From: BTRG01 sp036986275
GTDB lineage: Bacteria; Pseudomonadota; Gammaproteobacteria; Acidiferrobacterales; SZUA-150
Assembly (NCBI GenBank): GCA_036986275.1
Contig: BTRG01000031.1
Location: 1-27,417, forward strand
Length of the DNA stretch: 27,417 nucleotides
Reading direction: 5' to 3'
The notes under the pieces are model-generated. The model had not been told where the DNA came from. It did no database searches and saw nothing but the letters and a program-made list of their open reading frames with translations. Positions 1 to 8,809 of the stretch are shown here, piece by piece (position 1 is the first letter of the stretch; each line of letters opens with the position of its first letter). A program made the translations under genes and the position numbers.

Positions 1-21
1 CCTAGAGAATTTCCAGCACAG

Positions 22-1578
22 GTGTCCAAGAAACTGCTCCAATCCACGGTTGTGACCGGCAGCATGACTCTGATCTCCCGGGTCATTGGGCTGGTGCGCG
101 ATATCCTGTTTGCCAGGCTGTTGGGTGCCAGCGCCGGGGTCAGCGCGGATGCCTTTTATGTGGCTTTTGCGATTCCCAACTTCTTCCGGCGTATCTTCGG
201 TGAAGGGGCCTTTTCCCAGGCCTTTGTCCCGGTTCTGAGCGATTATCGTCACCAGGATGACCAGGAGGCGACGCAGGCCTTTGTCAGTCATATGGCCAGT
301 GTGTTTGCCGGCCTGCTCTTTCTCGTGACCCTGGTGGGGGTATTGGCGGCGCCCGTGTTGGTGTGGATATTGGCGCCCGGGTTTGTCGACGAGGCCGACA
401 AGTTTGATCTGACGGTACAAATGCTGCGTATTACCTTCCCTTATTTGATGTTTATTTCACTGGTGGCTATGGCGGCGGGTATTTTGAATGCCTACGGCAA
501 GTTTGCGGCCGCCGCCTTTACACCCGTATTCCTGAATATCGCCCTGATTATTGCCGCCGCCGTTGTTGCCCCCCGCATGGAGCAACCCGTACTGGCGTTG
601 GCGTGGGGAGTATTTGCGGCCGGGCTGATCCAACTCGGCTTTCAGCTGCCCTTTTTGCATGGGGTGCGCCTGCTACCACGATTGCGATTCAGGATGGATG
701 AGGGCGTGAAACGTGTCTTCAGGCTCATGGGGCCGGCCATCATCGGCAGTTCCATGGCGCAGATCAATATGCTGGTGAACCGTCTGCTGGCCTCGTTTTT
801 GGTGACGGGTAGTGTTTCATGGCTCTATTACTCCGATCGATTGATGGAATTTCCGCTGGGTGTGTTTGGTATTGCCCTGGCAACAGTCATTCTGCCAAGT
901 TTGTCACGTAAGCACGCACAGGCCTCGCCTGAGGAATTTTCCCGACTTTTGGATTGGGCATTGCGCTGGGTATTTGTTATCGCACTGCCGGCCAGCGTCG
1001 GTCTCGTGGTGTTGGCGCGCCCAATATTGGCAACTTTATTCCAATATCAGGCTTTCAATGCTTTGGATGTGGAAATGACGGCACAGGCACTAATGGCATT
1101 TGCCGCCGGTTTACCTGCATTTATCCTTGTAAAAGTGCTGGCTCCGGGTTTTTTTGCCCGTCAGGATACACGCACCCCCGCGCGGATTGCCGTGATCGCT
1201 TTTGGCACGAATATCGCTTTAAGTCTGTTGCTGGTGTGGTCGCTGAAGCATGTCGGGTTGGCACTGGCGATTTCGCTGGCCAGTTATGTGAATGCCGGAT
1301 TGTTGTTCCGACAGCTGGTGCGGGAGCAGGTCTATGATCCCTTAGGGGGTTGGCCAGGTTTCTTGCTCCGTGTGGTTGGGGCGTCCATCTTGATGGGGTT
1401 GGTGCTCGTAGTGTTTAGCGGGGAAACTACAGCCTGGCTACAGGCAGATGTGTGGACCCGTATTACCCGGCTTTCTTTGTGGGTAAGTGTAGGCGTAACA
1501 ACATATGCGGCGGGTTTGGCTATACTGGGGTTAAGGCCGCGACACTTGCAACAAGCAAAGATACAACCCCTCACGTAG
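22..1578 (+). CDS. murJ: Lipid II flippase MurJ (MviN)
   Basis: Polytopic inner-membrane protein of 518 residues (E. coli MurJ has 511) in the MOP exporter superfamily. It flips lipid II, the peptidoglycan precursor, to the periplasmic face. The residues essential in E. coli MurJ all have counterparts: R20 and R26 in the first helix region (SRVIGLVRD), D43 in SADAF, R56 and E61 in FFRRIFGEGAFSQ, and R273 in SDRLMEFP. Many hydrophobic segments follow to the C terminus. The start is GTG at 22, chosen because MSKKLLQSTVV aligns with known N termini. The frame stays open to the window edge and the ribosome site is weak, so a start further upstream cannot be excluded. It is the first gene of a plus-strand run with ribF and ileS. 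Confidence 0.95.
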   Translation: MSKKLLQSTVVTGSMTLISRVIGLVRDILFARLLGASAGVSADAFYVAFAIPNFFRRIFGEGAFSQAFVPVLSDYRHQDDQEATQAFVSHMASVFAGLLFLVTLVGVLAAPVLVWILAPGFVDEADKFDLTVQMLRITFPYLMFISLVAMAAGILNAYGKFAAAAFTPVFLNIALIIAAAVVAPRMEQPVLALAWGVFAAGLIQLGFQLPFLHGVRLLPRLRFRMDEGVKRVFRLMGPAIIGSSMAQINMLVNRLLASFLVTGSVSWLYYSDRLMEFPLGVFGIALATVILPSLSRKHAQASPEEFSRLLDWALRWVFVIALPASVGLVVLARPILATLFQYQAFNALDVEMTAQALMAFAAGLPAFILVKVLAPGFFARQDTRTPARIAVIAFGTNIALSLLLVWSLKHVGLALAISLASYVNAGLLFRQLVREQVYDPLGGWPGFLLRVVGASILMGLVLVVFSGETTAWLQADVWTRITRLSLWVSVGVTTYAAGLAILGLRPRHLQQAKIQPLT

Positions 1579-1597
1579 ACAAGTATAGTGGAGAGAT

Positions 1598-2017
1598 GTG
1601 GTGAGTGCGTGTGAAATAATGTTACAAATTGGTTCAAGTGATAATCCCAGGGTCTTTTCACTCTCAGAGGCCCAGGCGCTTTTTCCTCTGGTAAGTAGCA
1701 TAACGGCTGCCGCCTACCGGGAGCTGAATCCAGTACGGCAGCGCTTGCAATGTATGCTGCCCACCAATTCCCTGCTACCTGAAGTTGAGGCGCAGTACGA
1801 GGCTATTGTAAAGCGCTGGGCCGGTAAAATGGAGCGTCTTGGACTGGTGGTGAAGGGTATGTGGCTGCTGAACTTTGATACCGGTGAAGGTTACTTGAGC
1901 TGGAAGTTTCCGGAGTTAAGGCTATGCCACTTCTATCCTTACGATCAGGATTTTGCCAGCCGTCGTCCGCTGAATGAGGTGGTAGAAGAATATGACCCCG
2001 ATTGGGCGCGTGCTTGA
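1598..2017 (+). CDS. DUF2203-family protein of unknown function
   Basis: Small soluble protein of about 139 residues. I recognise the DUF2203 pattern: an N-terminal FSLSEAQALFPLV segment (residues 20-32), a helical middle, then GLVVKGMWLLNFDTGEGYLSW and a C-terminal FYPYDQDFASRRPL block. Family members show the same order: an F-T/S-x-x-E-A-x-x-L-x-P start, a 'ligand-like' hydrophobic strand, and a W/Y-H-x-x-D-x-G-F-x-x-R-x-P end. No catalytic function is established for the family. Three starts are possible: GTG 1598, GTG 1601 and ATG 1619. The GAGAG at 1591-1595 sits better for GTG 1601. It lies 19 nt after murJ and may be cotranscribed with it. Family assignment is from memory. Confidence 0.7.
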   Translation: MVSACEIMLQIGSSDNPRVFSLSEAQALFPLVSSITAAAYRELNPVRQRLQCMLPTNSLLPEVEAQYEAIVKRWAGKMERLGLVVKGMWLLNFDTGEGYLSWKFPELRLCHFYPYDQDFASRRPLNEVVEEYDPDWARA

Positions 2018-2143
2018 GCCTATACACCTGATAACTTCTTTATTTTCCGTCAGTTACTGAGCTCATTTCCATCGGGCTTGCTGGACCTGTTGCCTGCGAG
2101 CCGGTAATCTTGCGCGCTTTGGATTGAGTCGCAAACATCCCAC

Positions 2144-3079
2144 ATGGAGTTAATCAGAGGTCTGCATAATCTGCGCCCGGAGCATCGCGGCTGCGTGGCG
2201 ACTATAGGTAATTTTGACGGTGTGCACCTGGGACATCAGGCCGTTATCGGTCAATTGGCGGAGATGGGCCAGGAGCTGGGATTACCCACCCTGGTGATGC
2301 TGTTTGAACCGCAACCCATGGAGTTTTTCAGGCCCGTCCAGGGTCCGGCCCGACTCACACGCTTCCGGGAAAAACTGCGGGCCTTGAGTCGCTATGCCGT
2401 CGACAGGGTGTTATGCGTCAAGTTTAATGACGATTTTGCCAGTTTGGCGCCGGAGGCCTTTGTCGATATTCTCAAAGGTAAGCTTGGCGTGTCTTACCTG
2501 GTTGTGGGTGATGACTTTCGTTTTGGTAAGGACCGCGCAGGTGATTTTGCCCTGTTGCAGCAACAGGGCAGGAAGCACGGGTTTGAGGTTGTGCATCTGC
2601 ATACCTTCCATGTCGATGGCGATCGCGTTAGTAGTACGTGTATACGCAAGGCCCTGGCTGACGGTGATTTATCGACCGCCGAAAAATTGTTAGGCAGGCC
2701 GTATCGCATGTGTGGCCGCGTTGTCCATGGTGAGAAATTGGGTCGAACGCTGGGCATACCCACGGCCAATATCAACGTCCATAGAGATGTGACGCCACTG
2801 GTTGGAATCTATGTGGTGGAGGTGTTTGGATTAAAAGGCGAACCCCTGCCCGGGGTTGCCAGTGTCGGTACGCGGCCAACGGTGAATGGCACTCATTGTT
2901 TGCTGGAAATTTATATATTTGATTTTAACCAGGAGATTTATGGCCATTATCTTCAAGTCGATTTTTTACACAAACTACGTGATGAAGAGCGATTTGAGTC
3001 GCTGGACAAAATGAAGGCACAGATTTACCGGGACATAGACGATGCCAGGGCATGGCTGCAACAGCAAGACTACGAATAA
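2144..3079 (+). CDS. ribF: Bifunctional riboflavin kinase / FAD synthetase
   Basis: Makes FMN from riboflavin and ATP, then FAD from FMN and ATP, in the cytoplasm. Length is 311 residues (E. coli 313). The N-terminal nucleotidyltransferase domain shows GNFDGVHLGHQ (residues 22-32) and VSSTCIRKAL, the counterpart of the family ISSTxIR motif. The C-terminal flavokinase domain shows GRTLGIPTANI and VASVGTRPTV. ATG 2144 is the natural start, although no clear Shine-Dalgarno precedes it. The 126 nt between this gene and the DUF2203 gene show no convincing promoter, riboswitch or terminator. ileS begins 2 nt after the stop codon, so the two are almost certainly cotranscribed, as in many gammaproteobacteria. 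Confidence 0.96.
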   Translation: MELIRGLHNLRPEHRGCVATIGNFDGVHLGHQAVIGQLAEMGQELGLPTLVMLFEPQPMEFFRPVQGPARLTRFREKLRALSRYAVDRVLCVKFNDDFASLAPEAFVDILKGKLGVSYLVVGDDFRFGKDRAGDFALLQQQGRKHGFEVVHLHTFHVDGDRVSSTCIRKALADGDLSTAEKLLGRPYRMCGRVVHGEKLGRTLGIPTANINVHRDVTPLVGIYVVEVFGLKGEPLPGVASVGTRPTVNGTHCLLEIYIFDFNQEIYGHYLQVDFLHKLRDEERFESLDKMKAQIYRDIDDARAWLQQQDYE

Positions 3080-3081
3080 CT

Positions 3082-5898
3082 ATGAGTGAGAAAGAATACA
3101 AAAAAACACTAAACCTGCCGAAAACAGCCTTTCCCATGAAGGCCAATCTGGCGCAACGTGAACCCGAGACCCTAAGGCGCTGGCAGCAAGAAGATGTTTA
3201 TGGTCAGTTGCGTAAACGCCGTGCCGGCGCGGCAAAATACATTCTCCATGACGGACCCCCCTATGCAAATGGTGATATTCACCTGGGACATGCGGTCAAT
3301 AAAATCCTGAAAGACATCGTTGTAAAGTCACGCAGTATGAGTGGTTATGACGCCCCCTATGTCCCCGGCTGGGATTGCCATGGTCTGCCCATTGAACTTG
3401 CTGTTGAAAAGAAAATAGGTAAGGCCGGGCGCCAGGTTGAGGCGGACAAGTTTCGTAAGGCCTGTCGCGACTATGCACAAAAACAGGTGAATCGTCAGCG
3501 GGAAGATTTTATCCGTTTAGGCGTTCTGGGGGATTGGTCAAATCCCTACCTGACCATGGATTATCAATATGAAGCCGACATCATACGTACGCTGGGCCGT
3601 ATTGTGGAGGCAGGCCATGTAATCAAGGGTCATAAACCAGTGCATTGGTGTTGTGACTGCGGTTCGGCATTGGCCGAGGCGGAAGTGGAGTATGTCGACA
3701 AGACCTCGCCTGCCGTGGATGTGCGCTTCCCGGTAGTGGATGATGTGCAGTTCCTGAGTTGTTGTGAGCACCCCACCGGTCATGAAGGCGAGGGGCCGCT
3801 GAGTGTGGTCATCTGGACGACGACGCCCTGGACATTGCCTGCGAACCAGGCGGTCGCATTGAACGCCAGGCTCGAATATGTTGTCGTTCAATGTGATGGG
3901 GCGCTGGGTAAGGAGCGCTTATTGATTGCCGAGCCCCTGCTTAAAGACGTGATGGGGCGCTGGCAGATTGAAGACTATAAAATCGTTGCCACTTGTTTGG
4001 GAGAGGCAATGGAAGGCCTGCTTTTACATCATCCTTTTTATAGCCGGCAAGTGCCCATTATTCTGGGTGATCATGTAACTACCGAGGCCGGCACCGGTGC
4101 CGTGCACACCGCACCTGGCCATGGTCTTGAAGACTATGTGGCCGGGTTACGTTACAAGCTGGCCGTTTATAATCCCGTCGGCGCCAATGGCGTATTCCTG
4201 CCAGACACCGAATTGTTTGCCAATGAACACGTGTTCAAGGCCAATGACCATGTACTGGAAGTATTAAAGACCCAGGGCAAGCTGATTCATGTTGAGGCCA
4301 TGGAGCACAGCTATCCACATTGTTGGCGCCACAAGACGCCCCTTATTTTCCGCGCCACCTCTCAGTGGTTTATTTCCATGGAACGCTTGCGGCCGTTGGC
4401 CAGTAAGGTCATTAAGGAAACAAACTGGATTCCTGCCTGGGGTGAGGCGCGCATAGAAGGCATGGTCGAGAATCGTCCCGATTGGTGCATTTCCAGGCAA
4501 CGCACCTGGGGCGTGCCTATCGCCCTGTTTGTGCATCAACAAAGCGGTGAGCTGCACGCTGATACTAATGAGCTATTGGAGAAAGTAGCACTGAAGGTTG
4601 AAGAGAAAGGTATTGATGCGTGGTTCGAGTTAGACAAGAAAGAACTGCTGGGAGATGAGGCGGATCAGTATGAGAAAGTGACCGATACCCTGGATGTCTG
4701 GTTTGATTCAGGTGTGACCCATGCCTGTGTGCTTGATGTCAGAGAAGACCTGGTTTCACCCGCGGATTTATATCTCGAAGGTTCCGACCAGCATCGGGGC
4801 TGGTTCCAATCGTCCTTATTGACGTCGGTGGCCATGAACGGTCGAGCACCATATAAAACAGCATTGACCCACGGCTTTACCATTGATGCGCAAGGCCTGA
4901 AGATGTCCAAGTCCAAGGGCAACACCATTGCGCCGCAAAAGATTATCAAGACGCTGGGTGCCGATATCTTGCGGTTATGGGTTGCGGCGACGGATTATAG
5001 CAGTGAGATGAGTATGTCAGATGAGATACTCAAGCGCACGACGGATACCTATCGCCGGGTACGCAATACTTCGCGCTATCTATTGTCCAATCTCGATGGA
5101 TTTGAGCCCGGTAAGGCAGTACCAATGCCGGAACTGTTATCGCTGGATCGATGGGCAGTAGAGCAGGCAAGGACATTGCAAGATGAGATCCTTGAGGCGT
5201 ATAACAGCTTTCAGTTTCATCGCATCTACCAGAAATTGCACCACTTCTGTGTAGTGGATATGGGCGGGTTTTATCTTGATATCCTGAAAGACCGTATGTA
5301 CACCATGCAAGTGGATAGTCATGGGCGACGTTCCGCGCAAACGGCAATGCATCACATTACCGAGGCACTGGTTCGGTGGTTGGCGCCCATCTTGAGTTTT
5401 ACGGCAGAAGAAATCTGGAAACATATGCCGGCTGAGCACAAGCAAAGCATCTTTCTTGGTGAGTGGTATGGGTTCCCAGAAAAATCTAAAGAAGATGAGT
5501 CTGTTGACTGGCCGCAAGTCATTAGCATGCGTGAAGCGGTGAGCAAGGAACTGGAACGATTACGTATCGCAGGCGAAATAGGTTCGTCCCTGAATGCCGA
5601 AATCACGCTCTATGCGTCTCCGGAATGGCAGGATATTCTGCATACCTTGGGTGATGAGCTGCGTTTCGTGTTGATTACTTCCGAGGTTACTGTAGAGCAG
5701 ATGGACAAGAATTCCGGAGATGCCGCGGAATCGGGTCTGCAAGGGTTGTTGATCAAAGTCATACCATCGGCCAATAAAAAGTGTGAGCGCTGTTGGCATC
5801 ATCGTAAAGATGTCGGCAGTCATGATAATCATTCGAGTTTGTGTGGTCGTTGCATTACAAACATTGAAGGCAATGGCGAGCAAAGGAGGATTGCCTGA
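3082..5898 (+). CDS. ileS: Isoleucyl-tRNA synthetase
   Basis: Charges tRNA-Ile with isoleucine and edits valine. From ATG 3082 the protein has 938 residues, the same length as E. coli IleS. Class I signatures are intact: HLGH at 67-70 in PPYANGDIHLGH and KMSKS at 607-611. The editing (CP1) domain lies between, with TTTPWTLPANQAV. The C-terminal zinc finger has C901, C904, C921 and C924, at the same numbers as the E. coli enzyme. An in-frame upstream ATG at 3052 lies inside ribF and is rejected. The TGA overlaps the lspA ATG (TGATG), giving translational coupling. No T-box leader is present, as expected in a gammaproteobacterium. Confidence 0.98.
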   Translation: MSEKEYKKTLNLPKTAFPMKANLAQREPETLRRWQQEDVYGQLRKRRAGAAKYILHDGPPYANGDIHLGHAVNKILKDIVVKSRSMSGYDAPYVPGWDCHGLPIELAVEKKIGKAGRQVEADKFRKACRDYAQKQVNRQREDFIRLGVLGDWSNPYLTMDYQYEADIIRTLGRIVEAGHVIKGHKPVHWCCDCGSALAEAEVEYVDKTSPAVDVRFPVVDDVQFLSCCEHPTGHEGEGPLSVVIWTTTPWTLPANQAVALNARLEYVVVQCDGALGKERLLIAEPLLKDVMGRWQIEDYKIVATCLGEAMEGLLLHHPFYSRQVPIILGDHVTTEAGTGAVHTAPGHGLEDYVAGLRYKLAVYNPVGANGVFLPDTELFANEHVFKANDHVLEVLKTQGKLIHVEAMEHSYPHCWRHKTPLIFRATSQWFISMERLRPLASKVIKETNWIPAWGEARIEGMVENRPDWCISRQRTWGVPIALFVHQQSGELHADTNELLEKVALKVEEKGIDAWFELDKKELLGDEADQYEKVTDTLDVWFDSGVTHACVLDVREDLVSPADLYLEGSDQHRGWFQSSLLTSVAMNGRAPYKTALTHGFTIDAQGLKMSKSKGNTIAPQKIIKTLGADILRLWVAATDYSSEMSMSDEILKRTTDTYRRVRNTSRYLLSNLDGFEPGKAVPMPELLSLDRWAVEQARTLQDEILEAYNSFQFHRIYQKLHHFCVVDMGGFYLDILKDRMYTMQVDSHGRRSAQTAMHHITEALVRWLAPILSFTAEEIWKHMPAEHKQSIFLGEWYGFPEKSKEDESVDWPQVISMREAVSKELERLRIAGEIGSSLNAEITLYASPEWQDILHTLGDELRFVLITSEVTVEQMDKNSGDAAESGLQGLLIKVIPSANKKCERCWHHRKDVGSHDNHSSLCGRCITNIEGNGEQRRIA
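5882..5890 (+). promoter_or_regulatory. Strong ribosome binding site for lspA inside the ileS 3' end
   Basis: AAAGGAGGA lies 7 nt before the lspA ATG at 5898, within the last codons of ileS. It is one of the strongest Shine-Dalgarno sequences in the window. It supports the overlapping TGATG junction as the real lspA start. Confidence 0.7.
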
Positions 5899-6407
5899 TG
5901 TCGCCATACATGCCCAGGTTCTGGTGGGCGGCAATAGTCGTCGTGATACTGGACCAGTTGACTAAATTGCTGGCGCTTCATTTCTTAAGTGACAATGTTG
6001 TCGTCAAGGTAATGCCCTTTTTTAATTTTGTGCTGGCATTTAATAAGGGCGCCGCATTCAGTTTCCTGGCTGATGCCGACGGTTGGCAACATATCTTTTT
6101 TATCGTTATTGCCCTGGTGGTGAGTGTAGCGATCGTCATCATGGCGCGTCGACTCAAGCCTGAGGAAATGCAAACCGCCCTGGCATTGATGCTGGTGCTG
6201 GGTGGGGCGATTGGCAACGTACTGGATCGTATGCGTCTTGGTTATGTGGTGGACTTTATTGACTGGTACTATCGGACCTGGCATTGGCCGACATTTAATA
6301 TTGCCGATGCGGGGATTGCGCTGGGCGCCGTTTTGCTGATTATGGATACTGTGGGGTGGCGGATACTAAAAAGTGCCTCAGCGGACAACGCGGCAAACAG
6401 TACCTGA
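5898..6407 (+). CDS. lspA: Lipoprotein signal peptidase (signal peptidase II)
   Basis: Inner-membrane aspartyl protease that cleaves diacylglyceryl-modified prolipoproteins before the lipobox cysteine. It has 169 residues and four hydrophobic segments. The catalytic aspartates are D119 in GYVVDFIDW and D137 in FNIADAGI. The other family blocks are visible: LDQLTK (19-23 region), FNKGAAFSFL and GGAIGNVLDR. It overlaps ileS by one base and is followed 12 nt later by fkpB. This is the ileS-lspA-fkpB-ispH order common in gammaproteobacteria. Confidence 0.97.
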   Translation: MSPYMPRFWWAAIVVVILDQLTKLLALHFLSDNVVVKVMPFFNFVLAFNKGAAFSFLADADGWQHIFFIVIALVVSVAIVIMARRLKPEEMQTALALMLVLGGAIGNVLDRMRLGYVVDFIDWYYRTWHWPTFNIADAGIALGAVLLIMDTVGWRILKSASADNAANST

Positions 6408-6419
6408 GCAGGGTTTGTG

Positions 6420-6869
6420 ATGGGTGATAATAATACAGAAGCAGGTCAGGTCGGGAAGGGTTCCAGCGTGACGTTTCATTTTACTTTGAAACTTGCCGAA
6501 CAGGATAAGGTTGCCGAAAGCACGCTAGAGGGTGAGCCCATGACACTGGTGGTGGGTGAGGGCGATATCATAGAAGGGCTGGAAAACACACTGCTGGGTT
6601 TGCAGGCAGGGGATAAAAAAACCTTTGAGGTGCCTTGCATGGAAGCCTATGGTCCCGCGGAAGAGCAGCTCCAGCATATCCCTCGTAGTGATTTTCCCGA
6701 AAAGATTGAGCTGGAAGAGGGTCTGGTGGTGGGGTTTAAGACGCCCTCGGGTGATGAGATTGCGGGAGTCGTTCAGGTCTTCAATGATGATGAAGTGATT
6801 ATCGATTTTGCCCATCCCCTGGCAGGCTATGACCTGGTGTTTGATGTTGAAATCATTTCGGTAGAATAG
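6420..6869 (+). CDS. fkpB: FKBP-type peptidyl-prolyl isomerase (SlpA/FkpB type)
   Basis: Cytoplasmic cis-trans prolyl isomerase/chaperone of the SlpA-SlyD class. From ATG 6420 it has 149 residues, the length of E. coli FkpB. An FKBP core (GSSVTFHFTLKL, GEGDIIEGLENTLLG, DKKTFEVP) is interrupted by the inserted flap domain (EKIELEEGLVVGF to VIIDFAHPLAGYDLVFDVEI). Unlike SlyD it has no histidine-rich metal-binding tail. A GTG at 6417 is also possible. ATG 6420 is preferred because GAGCAGGG lies about 7 nt upstream. It stands between lspA and ispH, its usual place. Confidence 0.94.
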   Translation: MGDNNTEAGQVGKGSSVTFHFTLKLAEQDKVAESTLEGEPMTLVVGEGDIIEGLENTLLGLQAGDKKTFEVPCMEAYGPAEEQLQHIPRSDFPEKIELEEGLVVGFKTPSGDEIAGVVQVFNDDEVIIDFAHPLAGYDLVFDVEIISVE

Positions 6870-6873
6870 AGAT

Positions 6874-7806
6874 ATGGAACTGATACTGGCCAACCCTCGT
6901 GGATTTTGTGCAGGCGTGGACCGCGCCATCGAGATCGTTGAACGTGCCCTGGAGATTTATGGCGCGCCTATCTATGTGCGTCATGAAGTGGTCCACAATC
7001 GTTTTGTCGTCGACGGGCTTAAGGAGAAGGGTGCGGTTTTTGTTGACGAGGTTGATCAGATTCCGAATGACGCAACGGCTATTTTTAGCGCCCATGGTGT
7101 CGCCAAGTTGGTTCGTGATGCGGCCGAGCGTCGCGGCTTAACTGTTTTCGATGCAACCTGCCCTTTGGTGACCAAGGTGCACATGGAGGTGGCGCGTTAC
7201 AGGAAACATGGTACAGAGGTGATATTGATTGGTCATGCCGGTCACCCCGAGGTTGAGGGCACCATGGGCCAGGCGGACGATGGCATGTATCTGGTAGAAC
7301 ATGTTGAGGACGTGCAGTCGGTCGATGTGAAGAATCCTGATGACCTGGCCTACGTGACACAAACCACATTATCGGTTGATGATACGCGTCGGGTGATTAA
7401 GGCCCTGCAGGAGCGTTTTCCGGAAATATGCGGCCCAAAGAAAGACGATATATGTTATGCCACACAGAATCGGCAGGATGCGATCAAGTCCTTATCCAGG
7501 GATTGTGACGTCGTTATTGTTGTCGGTTCGGCCAACAGTTCTAACTCCAATCGTTTACGCGAAGTGGCGGAGGCCCAGGGCGCCAGCGCCTATATGGTCG
7601 ATGGACCGCAAGATCTTGATATGGCGTGGCTGCAAGGTGCGGAAAGAATCGGGCTTACCGCCGGTGCGTCGGCGCCAGAGGTGTTGGTGCGGAATGTCGT
7701 GGCACAACTGGAGTCCTGGGGCGCCCATACCCGGATTGAGCAACCGGGTAAAACGGAGGCCTTGGTCTTTCCTCTGCCCAGGCCTTTAAGGCAAGCGACC
7801 GTATAA
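6874..7806 (+). CDS. ispH: 4-hydroxy-3-methylbut-2-enyl diphosphate reductase
   Basis: Last enzyme of the MEP isoprenoid pathway. It reduces HMBPP to IPP and DMAPP with a [4Fe-4S] cluster. It has 310 residues. The cluster cysteines are C12 (GFCAGVDR), C96 (DATCPLVTKVH) and C194 (DDICYATQNR). Substrate-binding H41, H74, H124 and the proton-relay E127 (HPEVEGTMGQ) are present, as is NSSNSNRL. It starts 4 nt after fkpB and closes the plus-strand block. Its stop lies only 7 nt from the stop of the convergent pilE. Confidence 0.97.
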   Translation: MELILANPRGFCAGVDRAIEIVERALEIYGAPIYVRHEVVHNRFVVDGLKEKGAVFVDEVDQIPNDATAIFSAHGVAKLVRDAAERRGLTVFDATCPLVTKVHMEVARYRKHGTEVILIGHAGHPEVEGTMGQADDGMYLVEHVEDVQSVDVKNPDDLAYVTQTTLSVDDTRRVIKALQERFPEICGPKKDDICYATQNRQDAIKSLSRDCDVVIVVGSANSSNSNRLREVAEAQGASAYMVDGPQDLDMAWLQGAERIGLTAGASAPEVLVRNVVAQLESWGAHTRIEQPGKTEALVFPLPRPLRQATV

Positions 7807-7813
7807 TCAGATG

Positions 7814-8329
7814 CTACTTGGTCCAGCAGCGTGTGTTTAGCGAACCGGTCGCAGTTTTGGCATTCGTTGAGTCGACGCGCATAATGAGACAGGCATCATC
7901 AACTGCCTGAGCACGCGTGGTAGCGGCGTCAGTTGGGTCACAGCTAACCGTGTATCTTCTCAGTGCATTATCGGGGTCACCCGCCACTGTACCAGCAATG
8001 GTATTAAGATTAATCGTAATACGATAGTGACCATTATCCGTGAGAAAGGCGCCAGCCCCCAAACCCAGGCCCGCACCGGCGGGTTCTGGAGGACAGGTTG
8101 CAGGGTAGATGCCGCCTAGATTCGTGGTGTAGGTGTGACAGAAATCGCTATATTTCTCCAGGCGGTTCTGTATGAACAGGGCCTGTTGCTGGCATTCGGC
8201 GCGGCGTGATTTAAGTATCGAGTCCTGATAGCCGTTATAGGCCAATGACGCCAGGATGCCGACGATGGCAACGGCGATCAGTAATTCTAACAGTGTGAAA
8301 CCCCGGTGGTGATAATACGCTCTTTTCAT
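7814..8329 (-). CDS. pilE: Type IV pilus minor pilin PilE
   Basis: Prepilin-like minor pilin of the tip-priming complex, 171 residues. The leader MKRAYYHHRG is followed by FTLLELLIAVAIVGILAS, the class III signal processed by PilD between G and F. Glutamate is at mature position 5, and a hydrophobic N-terminal helix follows. Four or more cysteines in the globular part suggest disulfides. A longer frame reaches 8374, but its extra 15 residues would precede the prepilin leader. ATG 8329, with an AGGG about 8 nt upstream, is therefore chosen. It is the last gene of the fimT-pilVWXY1Y2E operon. The name rests partly on position, since minor pilins diverge strongly. Confidence 0.88.
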   Translation of the reverse strand: MKRAYYHHRGFTLLELLIAVAIVGILASLAYNGYQDSILKSRRAECQQQALFIQNRLEKYSDFCHTYTTNLGGIYPATCPPEPAGAGLGLGAGAFLTDNGHYRITINLNTIAGTVAGDPDNALRRYTVSCDPTDAATTRAQAVDDACLIMRVDSTNAKTATGSLNTRCWTK

Positions 8330-8396
8330 CGGTGTGCCCTGATTCTGGAAAATGGATATTTTCGATAATCTCACTATCTTCTGCCACCAAGTATGA

Positions 8397-8747
8397 CTAT
8401 CTCTTTGTCTGCGTCAATATACGTATTTCATTGGCGACATTCGTCCGTCCGCCATATCTCGGGTCCAGTTTGCTGCGAACCAAAGTGTTGATCTTCAGGT
8501 CTAGCAGCGTAATACGCCTGCCATCTGCGTCGTAGACCCTCAGGCTGGGCGATAACTTGATCAAGTGGTCACCCACTATTAGCCTGCCTTTCTTTATATC
8601 AATAGAGTCTATGCGTCCCATAACAGAATAGGGCATGGGCGTTGGGCCATTGCCAGCCGGTGGGCTGGCATGGACCTGGCTTATGCCCAGCCCCAGTGTG
8701 ATGATGACCAACAATGTCGTCAGATATGATTTTACTATTCGTACCAT
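8397..8747 (-). CDS. pilY2: PilY2-like small periplasmic protein
   Basis: A 116-residue protein with a Sec signal peptide (hydrophobic segment about 8-22, likely cleavage after VHA at 27). A single beta-rich domain follows: GRIDSIDIKKGRLIVGD, then LIKLSPSLRVYDADGR. This resembles small OB-like proteins annotated PilY2. In Pseudomonas a protein of nearly the same size (pilY2) sits between pilY1 and pilE, as here. Its role in pilus biogenesis is poorly defined. A good ribosome site (CGGAGA) precedes the start. The assignment is mainly positional; I cannot confirm homology by alignment. Confidence 0.72.
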   Translation of the reverse strand: MVRIVKSYLTTLLVIITLGLGISQVHASPPAGNGPTPMPYSVMGRIDSIDIKKGRLIVGDHLIKLSPSLRVYDADGRRITLLDLKINTLVRSKLDPRYGGRTNVANEIRILTQTKR

Positions 8748-8809
8748 GTCGTATCTCCGTTATATCTCAATATGCAAGTTCGAAACAGCTTGCGCCAAGG
8801 GTGCGTCCA

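Noticed and set aside
2018..2143. Possible promoter TTGCTG / TAATCT before ribF
   Set aside because: The spacer is 21 bp, too long for a normal sigma70 promoter, and no other pair is better.
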